Assembly (NCBI RefSeq): GCF_004353985.1
Contig: NZ_SMOA01000046.1
Location: forward strand, 1-35,098
DNA from: Paracraurococcus ruber
GTDB lineage: Bacteria > Pseudomonadota > Alphaproteobacteria > Acetobacterales > Acetobacteraceae
DNA: 35,098 bases
Reading direction: 5' to 3'
Below, piece by piece: positions 15,926 to 24,433 of this stretch. The notes under the pieces are model-generated. The model saw only the letters and a list, made by a program, of their open reading frames with translations, did no database searches and had not been told where the DNA came from. Within the stretch, counting starts at the first letter, position 1; every line of letters begins with the position of its first letter. The translations under genes and the position numbers were made by a program.

Positions 15926-16657
15926 ATGCTCGACCTCGTCCTCATCCTGCTCGCCGGCATCGCCGGCGGCCTGGCCAATGCGCTGGCGGGCGGCGGGTCC
16001 CTGCTGACCTTCCCCGCCTTCCTCGCCGCCGGCCTGCCGCCGGTGACCGCCAATGCCACCAACGCGGTCGCCGCCTGGCCCGGCCATGTCGTCGCCGCCT
16101 GGGCGGAGCGGGAGCGGGTCCCTGCCCTGCTGGCCGCGCATCGTGCCGAGTTCCTGCGCATGGCGGCCGGTGGCCTGGTCGGCGCGCTGCTGCTGCTGGC
16201 CGGCGGCGACCGGGTGTTCCTGCCGCTGGTGCCGCCGCTGCTCGGCCTCGCCACCCTGGCCTTCGCCCTGCGTCGGCACCTGGCGCGCGGCGCCCGAGCC
16301 CTGGCGCATCCCGTGCCCGGCCTGCTGCTGGCGCTCTATGGCGGGTATTTCGGCGCCGGCCTCGGCGTGATGGTCATGGCCTGGGTCGCGGCGCGGGAGC
16401 CGGGCCTGGCGCCGGCCGAGGCCAATCTGCGCAAGAACCTGCTGGCCACCTCCGCCACCACCGCCGGCATCCTGCTGCTGGTCGCGGCCGGCACGGTGGA
16501 CTGGCCGGCGGCGCTGGTCGGGCTGGCCGGCGCGGTGCTGGGCGGCTGGCTGGGCGGCCGGGCGGCACGGCTCCTGCCGCCGGCCTGGATCGGCCGCATC
16601 GTCATCGCGACGGGCACCCTGCTCACGCTCGGCTATGCTCACCGCATCTATCTCTGA
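15926..16657 (+). CDS. TSUP-family (TauE/SafE) sulfite/organic anion permease
   Basis: A 243-residue membrane protein with about eight helices. It opens with the TauE/SafE motif in helix 1 (IAGGLANALAGGGSLLTFPAFL) and repeats it in the second half as LYGGYFGAGLGVMVMAW. Proteins of this family move sulfite, sulfonates or other small organic anions across the inner membrane. The ATG at 15926 starts directly at helix 1; the open frame upstream is not homologous in character. The next gene, a periplasmic binding protein, begins 10 nt after its stop, suggesting one transcript. Confidence 0.9.
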   Translation: MLDLVLILLAGIAGGLANALAGGGSLLTFPAFLAAGLPPVTANATNAVAAWPGHVVAAWAERERVPALLAAHRAEFLRMAAGGLVGALLLLAGGDRVFLPLVPPLLGLATLAFALRRHLARGARALAHPVPGLLLALYGGYFGAGLGVMVMAWVAAREPGLAPAEANLRKNLLATSATTAGILLLVAAGTVDWPAALVGLAGAVLGGWLGGRAARLLPPAWIGRIVIATGTLLTLGYAHRIYL

Positions 16658-16667
16658 CCGGGGACAC

Positions 16668-17666
16668 ATGCGCATGCCGGGACGCCGTTCCATCCTCGCC
16701 GCCGGGGCGCTGCTCGCCGCGCCCGGGGCCCGGGCGCAGCCGGTCGCCGGCGGCCGGCCGGTCCGCCTCATCGTGCCCTTCCCGCCCGGCGGCGCGGTCG
16801 ACATCCTCGGGCGGCTGCTGGCGGATGCGCTGCCGGCCGCCCTGCGGCAGCCGGTGATCGTCGAGAACCGCGGCGGCGCCGGCGGCAATATCGGCGCCGA
16901 TGCGGTGGCCAAGGCGGTGCCGGATGGCAGCACGGTCGGGCTGATCGGCGTCACCACGCTCTGCGCCGCGCCCTTCCTCTATCGCAGCATGGCCTTCGAC
17001 CCGCAGAAGGACCTGGCGCCCATCGGCCAGGTGGTGACCGGCGCCGTGCTCTGCGTGGTGAATGCCGAGACCGCGGCGAAGCGCGGCTGGGCGGATTTCG
17101 CCGCCCTGATCGCCTGGGCGCGCGCGCATCCGGAGGAGGTGCGCATGGGCTCCTCCGGCACCGGCACCACCAGCCACCTGGTGATCGAGGCGGTGAGCCG
17201 CGCCACCGGCGCGCGCATCACCCATGTGCCCTATCGCGGCGGCGGGCCGGCGATCAACGACCTGCTGGCCGGCACCATCGACATGATGTTCGACGTCATG
17301 CCCGCGCTGATGCCGCATGTGGAGAGCGGGAAGTTCCGCGCGCTGGCGGTCAGCAGCGCCGGGCGGCTGCCGATCCTGCCCGCGGTGCCGGGCATGGCGG
17401 AGTTCGCCGCGCTCGGCCTCGGCGACCTCGACGTCCAGTCCTGGAACGCGGTCATGGCCCCGGTCGGCACGCCGGAGCCGGCGGTCGTCCGGCTGCATGC
17501 GGCGCTGCGGGAGGTGGCGGGCGATCCCGCCTTCGTCGAGCGGCTGCGGCCGCTGGGCTACACGGTGATGACCAGCGACAGCCCGGCGGCGCTGGCGGCG
17601 AGGATCCAGGGGGAGACGCCGCGCTGGCGGCGGCTGGTCGAGATCTCCGGCGCGCGGCTGGATTGA
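16668..17666 (+). CDS. Bug/TctC-family periplasmic solute-binding protein
   Basis: A 332-residue protein with a Tat/Sec-type leader (RRSILAAGALLAAPGARA). The Bug-family signature follows: PVRLIVPFPPGGAVDILGRLLAD, VIVENRGGAGGNIGADAVAKA and later YRGGGPAINDLLAGTIDMMFD. Bug proteins bind carboxylates, usually via a carbonyl pinching loop, and can serve tripartite tricarboxylate transporters. The ATG at 16668 has GGGGAC before it. No tctA/tctB membrane genes are adjacent, which is common for the expanded Bug paralogues of beta- and alphaproteobacteria. The tight spacing after the TSUP permease is unusual. Confidence 0.93.
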   Translation: MRMPGRRSILAAGALLAAPGARAQPVAGGRPVRLIVPFPPGGAVDILGRLLADALPAALRQPVIVENRGGAGGNIGADAVAKAVPDGSTVGLIGVTTLCAAPFLYRSMAFDPQKDLAPIGQVVTGAVLCVVNAETAAKRGWADFAALIAWARAHPEEVRMGSSGTGTTSHLVIEAVSRATGARITHVPYRGGGPAINDLLAGTIDMMFDVMPALMPHVESGKFRALAVSSAGRLPILPAVPGMAEFAALGLGDLDVQSWNAVMAPVGTPEPAVVRLHAALREVAGDPAFVERLRPLGYTVMTSDSPAALAARIQGETPRWRRLVEISGARLD

Positions 17667-17921
17667 GGGCCGGCCATCGCCCCGCCCCGTGGCCGGTGCC
17701 GGGCCGCGGACCGCAGGCGGCCCGGATGCGACGCGCGGGACCCGGTCCGGGCGCCGGTCTCTGCGCGCCCCGCCACCCGGTGCCTCGCCGCCAGCGGCGA
17801 CGGCGCCCGGGGGGGGGGCGGACAGCCCCCGGCCGAATCGGGCGCCACCGGCCGCGCGGCGTTCCCGTCCGTCGGCAAACCGCTGTAGCATCCCCGCCGG
17901 CCACCAGGAGGGACCGTCCCC

Positions 17922-18704
17922 ATGCCGCTCGAGACCCACGCCTCAGCCGATCTCAGCCTGTCGGACCAGCGCTGGCAGGCGCGCATCGACCTCGCCGCCG
18001 CGCATCGCCTCGCCGTCATGCACGGCTTCAACGAGGGCATCTTCAACCACTTCACCCTGCGCGTGCCGGGCACCGAGGACCGCTACTACCAGATCCCCTT
18101 CGGCCTGCACTGGGCGGAGGTGACGGCGAGCTGCTTCATGGAAGTCGGCTATGACGGCGCGGTCCGCGCCGGCGAGGGCCATGTGGAGCGCAGCGCCTAC
18201 TGCATCCATGCGCCGATGCACCGGCTGCTGCCCGCCGCCGCCGCGGTCTTCCACACCCACATGCCCTACACCAGCGCGCTGGCGCGGCTGGAGGACCCGC
18301 AGATCCTGCCGATCGGCCAGACCGAGCTCGGCACCATGATGCTGACCGCCTATGACGACATCTACACCGGCCCGGCCTTCGACCCGGCCGAGGGCGAGCG
18401 CCTCGCCTCCGTCATCGGCGACAAGACCGTGCTGATCATGGCGAACCACGGCGTCGCCACGGTGGGGAAGACCGTCGCCGAGGCCTATGACCGGCTCTAC
18501 TACATGGAGCGGGTGGCGCAGGTGCAGCTCTACGCCATGTGGACCAACAAGCCGCTGAAGCGCCTGCCGGAGGAGGTGGTGGACCACACCATCAGCACCT
18601 ATCGCCAGACCGCGCCGAAATACGGCGGGCGGCCGAATGCGGAATGGCATTTCGATGCGCTGAAGCGGATCCTCGACCGCAAGGAGCCGGACTACAAGGA
18701 CTGA
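17922..18704 (+). CDS. Class II aldolase/adducin family protein
   Basis: A 260-residue cytoplasmic protein of the AraD/FucA/adducin fold. Metal-ligand histidines are visible in FHTHMPYTSALARL and in IMANHGVATVGKTVAEAYDR. An early segment, FNEGIFNHFTLRVPG, matches the family N-H loop. These enzymes cleave or epimerise sugar phosphates or decarboxylate related acids. This subgroup (with a C-terminal HFDALKRILDRKEPDY tail) is widespread and unassigned. A strong AGGAGGG site precedes the ATG. The 255-nt upstream gap holds a G9 run but no gene. Confidence 0.92.
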   Translation: MPLETHASADLSLSDQRWQARIDLAAAHRLAVMHGFNEGIFNHFTLRVPGTEDRYYQIPFGLHWAEVTASCFMEVGYDGAVRAGEGHVERSAYCIHAPMHRLLPAAAAVFHTHMPYTSALARLEDPQILPIGQTELGTMMLTAYDDIYTGPAFDPAEGERLASVIGDKTVLIMANHGVATVGKTVAEAYDRLYYMERVAQVQLYAMWTNKPLKRLPEEVVDHTISTYRQTAPKYGGRPNAEWHFDALKRILDRKEPDYKD

Positions 18705-18713
18705 GGGCGGCAG

Positions 18714-18737
18714 GCGGCGGCACCGCGGTGCCGCCGC
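18714..18737 (+). terminator. 24-nt perfect palindrome after the aldolase gene
   Basis: The 12-nt half-site gcggcggcaccg and its exact complement abut with no loop, starting 10 nt past the stop. A second GC dyad follows within 40 nt. It is a likely transcript-end structure without a U-tract. Confidence 0.45.
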
Positions 18738-18805
18738 GTCGAGCCGGCGGCGCCCGCCGCCGGCGCCGCCGGGCGCGTCCCGCACTGCCGACGAGGGGGA
18801 GCACC

Positions 18806-19510
18806 ATGCGCCGACCGGCGATGCCGACCATCCCGACGCTGCTTGCCCATGCCGTGCTGGCCCTCGCCGTCCCGGCCGCGACCCCGGCGCGGGCGCAGGC
18901 GCCGGCGGAGACGCTGCTGCACCTGGCCGAGACCGCGCAGGTGACGCGGCCGCCTGACGAATTGCGCGCCACCCTGCGGGCGGAGGCCCGCGCCGCGACG
19001 GCGGCGGCGGCCCAGGCCGCGGTGAACCGCGCCGTCGCGGCGGCGCTGGACCGGGCCCGCGGCGTGCCGGCGGTGACCGTGACGACGGGCGGCTACTGGG
19101 CCGCCCGGTCGTCGGAGTCGAACACCTGGCAGGCCTCCCAGGCCCTTCTCCTCCGCGGGGCGGAGGCGGCGCCGCTGCTCGACCTCGTGGGTGCGCTGCA
19201 GGGCAGCGGCCTGGCCCTGGCCGATCTCGGCTGGATCCTCTCGCCGGAGGCGGAGCGGGCGGCGCGCGAGGAGGCGAGCCGCCTTGCCATCGATGGCCTG
19301 CAGCGCCGTGCCGCGGCCGTGGCGGCGCAGCTTGGCCTGGGCGTCGCCGGGCTGCGCGAGATCCGGCTGGACGCGCCGCGGATGCCGCAGCCCCGGCCGA
19401 TGGCCATGGCCGCCCGCGCCGCCCCCGCGCCCCCGCCTGCCTCGGTGCCGGAGGACGCGGTGGTGGCGGCAACGGTCGAGGCCGAGGTGATCCTCCGCCC
19501 CGCGCGGTAG
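18806..19510 (+). CDS. SIMPL-domain (DUF541) secreted protein
   Basis: A 234-residue protein with a Sec signal peptide ending near ATPARAQA. The mature part follows the SIMPL/DUF541 pattern: LLHLAETAQVTRPPDELRATLRA, an alanine-rich helix, VTTGGYWAARSS, then LVGALQGSGLALADLGWILSPEA and a C-terminal strand VEAEVILRPAR. DUF541 proteins are periplasmic or envelope-associated, with diverse and poorly defined roles. GAGGGGGA lies upstream of the ATG at 18806. It converges on the ABC importer genes. Confidence 0.88.
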   Translation: MRRPAMPTIPTLLAHAVLALAVPAATPARAQAPAETLLHLAETAQVTRPPDELRATLRAEARAATAAAAQAAVNRAVAAALDRARGVPAVTVTTGGYWAARSSESNTWQASQALLLRGAEAAPLLDLVGALQGSGLALADLGWILSPEAERAAREEASRLAIDGLQRRAAAVAAQLGLGVAGLREIRLDAPRMPQPRPMAMAARAAPAPPPASVPEDAVVAATVEAEVILRPAR

Positions 19511-19518
19511 GGCAGATG

Positions 19519-19544
19519 GCGCCGGGGCGGCACCGTGCCGGCGC
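19519..19544. terminator. Possible bidirectional terminator between convergent genes
   Basis: A 7-bp stem GCGCCGG/CCGGCGC with a 12-nt loop lies in the 55-nt gap between the SIMPL gene and the minus-strand ABC permease. There is no U-tract on either side. Confidence 0.3.
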
Positions 19545-19565
19545 GCGCCGCCGCCGCGCCGGGGC

Positions 19566-20594
19566 TCAGCCGGCCACCCGCGCCTGGCTGCGCAGCCGCT
19601 GCGCATAGACGTTGATCACCAGCGCCAGCAGCAGGACCAAGCCGCGGATCAGGATCTTCAGGAAGCTGTCCATGCGGATATGGTCCAGGCCGTTGTTCAG
19701 CACGCCCAGCACCAGAAGGCCGATGATGGTGTTGCCGATGCCGCCCATGCCGCCGAACAGGCTGGTGCCGCCCACCACCACCGCCGAGATCGCGTCCAGC
19801 AGGTAGTTGTCGAACTGGTTCTGCTGCGCGCTGCCGAAATACGCCACGCCCAGCATGCCGGCGAGGCCGGAGCAGAGCGCCGAGATGACCATCACCGCGC
19901 CGATGACGGCGCGCACGCCGACCCCGGCATGCTCCGCCGCCTCCCGGTTGCCGCCCACCATGTACACGTAGCGGCCGAAGCGCGTGTAGGTGAGCACGAG
20001 GTGGCCGAGCAGCAGGACGAGGCCGGCGACGATGACGATCCAGGGCACCCCGCCGATCGACCCGCTGCCGAGCGTGAGGACGAGGTCCGGCACGGTATAG
20101 GCGATCTGCCCGCGCACCAGCAGCGCGCCGATGCCGTTGCCGATCTGCAGCATGGCCAGCGTCATGATGAAGGACGGGATGCCGATGCGGGTGACGCCGA
20201 AGGCGGTCACCGCCCCCAGCGCCAGGCAGCCCAGCAGCGCCAGCGGGATGGCCAGCAGCCCGGGCAGCGGCAGGTTGGCGATGTTCACGCTGGCATCCTG
20301 CACCGTCAGGAAAGCCAGCAGGATGCCGGTGGCATTGGCCACGCTGGCGACGCTGAGGTCGATCTCGGCGCAGAGGATCACATAGGTCAGCCCGACCGCG
20401 ATGATGGCGGTGATGGAGACCTGCTGCAGGATATTCGCCAGATTGCCCCAGGTGGCGAAGCTGGGGGCCAGCGCGCTGAACAGCCCAACCAGCAGGATCA
20501 GCGTGGCGAAGGGCGCCAGGTTGCGCAGCTGGCCGCGCAGGCGGTCCCGCAGCGGCGTGCTGGCCGGGGCGGCGGTGGTCACGGGCGTGGACAT
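19566..20594 (-). CDS. Ribose-type sugar ABC transporter permease
   Basis: A 342-residue inner-membrane protein of the RbsC/BPD_transp_2 family. It shows the typical LTYVILCAEIDLSVASVANATG, GIPSFIMTLAMLQIGNGI, YMVGGNREAAEHAGV and GGTSLFGGMGGIGNTIIGLLVLGVLNN segments, about nine to ten helices. The ATG at 20594 has GAAGGAG 5 nt upstream; a GTG two codons earlier overlaps that site and is less likely. It lies about 10 nt after the ATPase gene. It is the membrane channel (as a homodimer) of the importer formed with the next two genes. The exact sugar is not deducible. Confidence 0.94.
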   Translation of the reverse strand: MSTPVTTAAPASTPLRDRLRGQLRNLAPFATLILLVGLFSALAPSFATWGNLANILQQVSITAIIAVGLTYVILCAEIDLSVASVANATGILLAFLTVQDASVNIANLPLPGLLAIPLALLGCLALGAVTAFGVTRIGIPSFIMTLAMLQIGNGIGALLVRGQIAYTVPDLVLTLGSGSIGGVPWIVIVAGLVLLLGHLVLTYTRFGRYVYMVGGNREAAEHAGVGVRAVIGAVMVISALCSGLAGMLGVAYFGSAQQNQFDNYLLDAISAVVVGGTSLFGGMGGIGNTIIGLLVLGVLNNGLDHIRMDSFLKILIRGLVLLLALVINVYAQRLRSQARVAG

Positions 20595-20604
20595 GCGCAC
20601 TCCT

Positions 20605-22110
20605 TCACGCCGCGGCCAGCAGCCGGTCCTTGCCGACCGGCTCCCCCGCGAATTCCCGGGCCAGGACGCCGCGCCGCATCACCAGGATGCGGTCGGCCAG
20701 CGACAGGACCGTCTCCGGCTCCGACGAGGCGACGAGGATGGCGATTCCCTTCTCCCGCAGCCCGCGGATGATGCGGACCACGTCGTCCTTGGCGCCGACA
20801 TCCATGCCGCGGGTCGGCTCGCTCAGCAGCAGCACGCGCGGCAGATGCGCCAGCCAGCGCGCCAGCGCCACCTTCTGCTGGTTGCCGCCAGAGAGCGCGC
20901 CGACGGGCAGGTCGACGTGCGGCGGCCGCACGCCGAGGTCGCGGATCTGCTCGCCGGCGATCCGCCGCTCCTCCGCCGGGCGCAGCAGCAGGCGGTGGAT
21001 GCGCTCCAGCATGGCGATGGTAACGTTGCGGTAGACCGGCTCCGGCGCGAAGAGCATGGCGCGGCGGCTTTCCGGCACGAAGGCGATGCCGGCCCGCTTC
21101 GCCGCCGGCGTGCCGCCGCGCAACCGCACCGGGCGCCCGTCCACCGTCAGCCGGCCGCGCCCGGGCGGCAGCTTGCCGGACAGGGCGCGGGCGAGCTCGA
21201 GCTGGCCCGAGCCCATGAAGCCGTAGAGGCCCAGCACCTCGCCGGCATGGATGCGGAAGCTGGCATCCTCGAACAGCCCCTCGGCGGACAGGCCTTCCGC
21301 CTCCAGCACCGCCGGCGCCGTGCTGCGCGGCGGCAGGTCCAGCTCCGCCGTCCAGCTCTCCTCCAGCCGGCCATGGCTGGCGCCGATCATGTGGCCGATC
21401 AGCCAGGGCTTGCCCACGTCCCTCGCCGGCGCGGTCGCCACCCGGCGGCCATTGCGGAAGACCGTGACGGTGTCGGAGACGCGCAGGATGTCGTCGAGGA
21501 AGTGGGAGATGAAGACGACGCTGGTGCCGCCCGCCCGGAGCCGGTCGATCAGCCCGAACAGCCGCTCCACCTCGGGCGGCGAGAGGGCCGAGGTCGGCTC
21601 GTCCAGAATCAGGATGCGGGCGCCCGAGAGCAGCACCCGCGCCAGTTCCACCATCTGCTGCAGGCCGAGCGGCAGGCTGCCGGCCGGCGCCGCGGGGTCC
21701 ACGGCGATGCCGAAGGCGGCGAGCTGCCGCTCCGCCTGCCGCCGCATGGCGGACCAGGAGACGAGGCCGAGCCGGTTCAGCGGCTGCGCGCCGAGCATGA
21801 CATTCTCCGCCACCGACAGCGCCGGGACGATCGAGAGTTCCTGGTGCACCATGCCGATGCCGGCATCCCGCGCCTCCCGCGGGGAGCGGAAGCGGACGGG
21901 CCGGCCGGCCAGCCGCATCTCGCCCTCATACTCCGCATGCACGCCGGCGATGACCTTCATCAGCGTGCTCTTGCCGGCGCCGTTCTCGCCGACCAGGCCA
22001 TGCACCTCCCCCGCGGCCAGGGTGAAGTCCACGCCCTGCAGCGCGGCGACGCCGGCAAAGCGCTTGGCGACGCCGCGCAACTCCAGCATCGGCGCCCTGT
22101 CGGCCAGCAT
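20605..22110 (-). CDS. Ribose-type sugar ABC transporter ATP-binding protein (two nucleotide-binding domains)
   Basis: A 501-residue RbsA/MglA-type protein with duplicated ABC domains. Domain 1 has Walker A GENGAGKST (residues 41-49), GMVHQELSIVP, the signature-like LPLGLQQMVELARVL and Walker B ILILDEPTSAL. Domain 2 has the usual degenerate Walker A (GLYGFMGSGQLELARAL), FVPESRR and the signature LSGGNQQKVALARWL. Its Walker B reads LLLSEPTRGMD, with Ser where Asp is normal before the Glu. Domain 2 in this family is often weakly catalytic, so domain 1 probably drives transport. The start at 22110 follows the binding-protein stop by 6 nt; an internal ATG at 22089 is an alternative. Confidence 0.94.
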   Translation of the reverse strand: MLADRAPMLELRGVAKRFAGVAALQGVDFTLAAGEVHGLVGENGAGKSTLMKVIAGVHAEYEGEMRLAGRPVRFRSPREARDAGIGMVHQELSIVPALSVAENVMLGAQPLNRLGLVSWSAMRRQAERQLAAFGIAVDPAAPAGSLPLGLQQMVELARVLLSGARILILDEPTSALSPPEVERLFGLIDRLRAGGTSVVFISHFLDDILRVSDTVTVFRNGRRVATAPARDVGKPWLIGHMIGASHGRLEESWTAELDLPPRSTAPAVLEAEGLSAEGLFEDASFRIHAGEVLGLYGFMGSGQLELARALSGKLPPGRGRLTVDGRPVRLRGGTPAAKRAGIAFVPESRRAMLFAPEPVYRNVTIAMLERIHRLLLRPAEERRIAGEQIRDLGVRPPHVDLPVGALSGGNQQKVALARWLAHLPRVLLLSEPTRGMDVGAKDDVVRIIRGLREKGIAILVASSEPETVLSLADRILVMRRGVLAREFAGEPVGKDRLLAAA

Positions 22111-22116
22111 CCGCGG

Positions 22117-23133
22117 TCAGATCAGGAAGTGCTTCTGCATCCAGGCCATGCCATGGGCATTGGCCTTGGTCACCACCGGCCCGTCGGTGATGACATGCTT
22201 GGGGATCCCGCCCTCCCCCGGCTTCTCGCCCGCCACCACCGCGGCGACGCCGGCCATGATGGCGCCGCCATGGATGCGGCAGGACGGGTTGCGCACGGTG
22301 GCGTGCATCCGCCCGTCCAGCACCGCCTGCAGCGCCGGCGGCATGGCGTCGCAGCCGCCGATCCTGATGTCGGTGCGGCCCTTGGCGCGCATGACGTTGT
22401 AGGCGGCCAGCGCCATGTCGTCGTTGTGGAAATAGGCGGCGCTGATCTTCGGGTACTTGGTCAGGTGGGTGTCCCAGATGCGCGCCACCTTGGTCACGTC
22501 CCAGTCGCCCGGCGTGGTGTCCAGCACCTCCACCTTCGGGTAGCGCTTCACGACCGAGTCGAAGCCGCGGGCGCGGCCCTGCGCGCCGGTATGGCCCAGC
22601 GCGCCCTGGGTCATGATGATGGTCCCCTCGCCGCCGATCGCCTGCATCAGCGCCTCGGTCACCGAGGCGCCCATGAACTCGTTGTCCGGCGCCAGGAAGC
22701 TGTGGACGTTGATCTGCTCGAGCGGCGCGATCAGCGTGTCCATGTCGATCACCGGGATCCCGGCATCGATCATCCGCCGCACCGGGGCGGTGAGCGTGCC
22801 GATCCCGAAGGCCTGGATGGCGACGAAGTCCCAGCGCTGCGACGCCATGTTGTCCACCGCGGCGCGCTGGCGGGTGGCGTTCAGCTCCCCGTCGAACCAG
22901 GTCACGTCGACATTGAACAGCTTGCCCCAGTATTCCGCCGCGGCCTTGCCCTGGGCGCACCAGGTTGCCTGCAGCCCGGCATTGGAGAAGGCGGCGCGGA
23001 GCGGCCGGGCGGAGCGGCCCATCTCCGCCGCCATGGCGGCCGGGGCGATGCCCAGCCCGCCCAGGAAAGGCGCGGCGGCGGCGGCCTGGAGCAGGGTGCG
23101 GCGGCCGCCATCCGGCGTTGCCTCGTCGGTCAT
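22117..23133 (-). CDS. Sugar-type ABC transporter substrate-binding protein
   Basis: A 338-residue periplasmic protein with a Tat-like leader (GGRRTLLQAAAAAPFLGG) ending near AAMAAE. The fold is that of LacI-like/RbsB binding proteins: WDFVAIQAFGIGTLTAPVRRMIDAG, IPVIDMDTLIAP, GHTGAQGRARGFDSVVKRYP, AAYFHNDDMALAAYNVM and KGRTDIRIGGCDAMPPALQAV. The ATG at 23133 has GGGGGA upstream, and the leader begins there; an upstream in-frame ATG (23214) would add 27 unlikely residues. It is the first gene of the importer and lies 131 nt downstream of the propeller gene on the same strand. Confidence 0.94.
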   Translation of the reverse strand: MTDEATPDGGRRTLLQAAAAAPFLGGLGIAPAAMAAEMGRSARPLRAAFSNAGLQATWCAQGKAAAEYWGKLFNVDVTWFDGELNATRQRAAVDNMASQRWDFVAIQAFGIGTLTAPVRRMIDAGIPVIDMDTLIAPLEQINVHSFLAPDNEFMGASVTEALMQAIGGEGTIIMTQGALGHTGAQGRARGFDSVVKRYPKVEVLDTTPGDWDVTKVARIWDTHLTKYPKISAAYFHNDDMALAAYNVMRAKGRTDIRIGGCDAMPPALQAVLDGRMHATVRNPSCRIHGGAIMAGVAAVVAGEKPGEGGIPKHVITDGPVVTKANAHGMAWMQKHFLI

Positions 23134-23264
23134 GCTGGTCGTTCCCCCCAGGGCCGCCTGTCCCGGCGGGCCCGTTGCGGGGTCAGCTTGCGCCAGCCTA
23201 GCCGCGCGATGCAACCGATGGCTGCGCCGACTCCGGCTTCTTCACGCAACCGGGAGGAAGGGCG

Positions 23265-24188
23265 TCAGGCGATGACGCCCGGCGCGCTTTCCGCCGCGTC
23301 CAGCCGGAACAGGTGGACCGTGCCGGCACCGCCCCCCCCATCGGCATGGGAGATCACCACCTCCGCCGCGCGCGCATCCTCGATGCGCCATTCGGGTCGG
23401 CCGGGGGCGGAGACGGCGGGCGCCAGCAGCCATTCCGAGGCCACCTGGCCGTCGCGGATATCGAGGGCGAAGAGCCTCGCCTCGCCCGGCCGCGACGTCG
23501 CGCCCATCATCAGCACCAGGCCTTCCGGCGTCAGCCGCAGGCCGTGCTCGCCGGCGAGGCAGCCATAGGCCCGCGGCATCTGCCATTCCCAGGATTCGCC
23601 GTCGGGGCCGCCGCCGAGCAGCGTGACCCGCCGCAGCCCGGGGATGTCCGCCGCTTCCGGGTCGCCCGCCGCCACCCAGGACCCGTCGGCGAAGCGATAC
23701 CGGCCGGTGGCGCGGAACTCGGCCTCCACCGCGGGCGGCGACGGCGCGACGGCCTCGGCCTCGGCCGCTGCCCGGATCGCCAGGCCGGAGCGCGCATCGA
23801 GCACCGTGCCGTCCGACATGCGGACCTTCCCGCCATCCACGGCGGCGATGCTCTGGCAGACATCGTCGATGAAGCGCCCGAGGAAGCCGAGCAGCGGGTT
23901 GGCGTTGTTCCAGTTCCAGAGCATCCGCCCGGTCGCGCCATCCAGGGCGCAGGCGCCGCAGCCGCCGCGCCGCGCCCCGGCGCGGTCGCGGTCGGCGATC
24001 ACGATGTCGGCGGCAAGGCCGCGGACATTGCCGGGACGCCCGGGCGCGTGGCTCCAGAGCAGCCGGCCATGCCGCCGGTCGATGGCGTGCATCTGGCCGA
24101 CGACCAGCCGCTCGCCGAGGACGACATGGCCCTGCCCATGGCGGACATGCGGCACGGCGCATGTCCAGAGATGCTCGATCCTGACCAT
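23265..24188 (-). CDS. PQQ-like beta-propeller repeat protein
   Basis: A 307-residue protein with no signal peptide or membrane helix. Blades are recognisable by the A-hydrophobic-D-x-x-x-G-x-x-x-W pattern: HAIDRRHGRLLWSHA, CALDGATGRMLWNWN and LFALDIRDGQVASEWLL. This is the PQQ-like propeller repeat family (BamB or dehydrogenase-like folds), without evidence for PQQ binding. The ATG at 24188 is preferred to a start 34 codons upstream, whose extension is Arg/Ala-rich and unlike a domain. It may be the first gene of the importer operon or separate; the function is unknown. Confidence 0.72.
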   Translation of the reverse strand: MVRIEHLWTCAVPHVRHGQGHVVLGERLVVGQMHAIDRRHGRLLWSHAPGRPGNVRGLAADIVIADRDRAGARRGGCGACALDGATGRMLWNWNNANPLLGFLGRFIDDVCQSIAAVDGGKVRMSDGTVLDARSGLAIRAAAEAEAVAPSPPAVEAEFRATGRYRFADGSWVAAGDPEAADIPGLRRVTLLGGGPDGESWEWQMPRAYGCLAGEHGLRLTPEGLVLMMGATSRPGEARLFALDIRDGQVASEWLLAPAVSAPGRPEWRIEDARAAEVVISHADGGGGAGTVHLFRLDAAESAPGVIA

Positions 24189-24433
24189 CCGCGCCTCGCT
24201 GACCCGCGCGGCAGCGCGGCGGCCCGACCATCGGGACGGTCCGTCCTGTGCCAAAGCGCCGGCCCGGCGTCCACGCGCGGCGTGCCTCATGCGACGCGCC
24301 GGGGGCCGCCGCGGGCGCGGCGCGGGGTGGAGGCACCGGCGACCGATGCGATCGATTGCCGCCGCGCCGCGCGTGGATTTAGGTCCGGGCGCGGGGTCGC
24401 GGCGATCATGCCGTCCCGGCGCAGGACGCTCCC

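Noticed and set aside
20401-23568. 1055-codon plus-strand open frame across the sugar importer
   Set aside because: It lies opposite three well-conserved ABC genes and has a His/Gln/Arg-rich low-complexity translation and no domain motifs.
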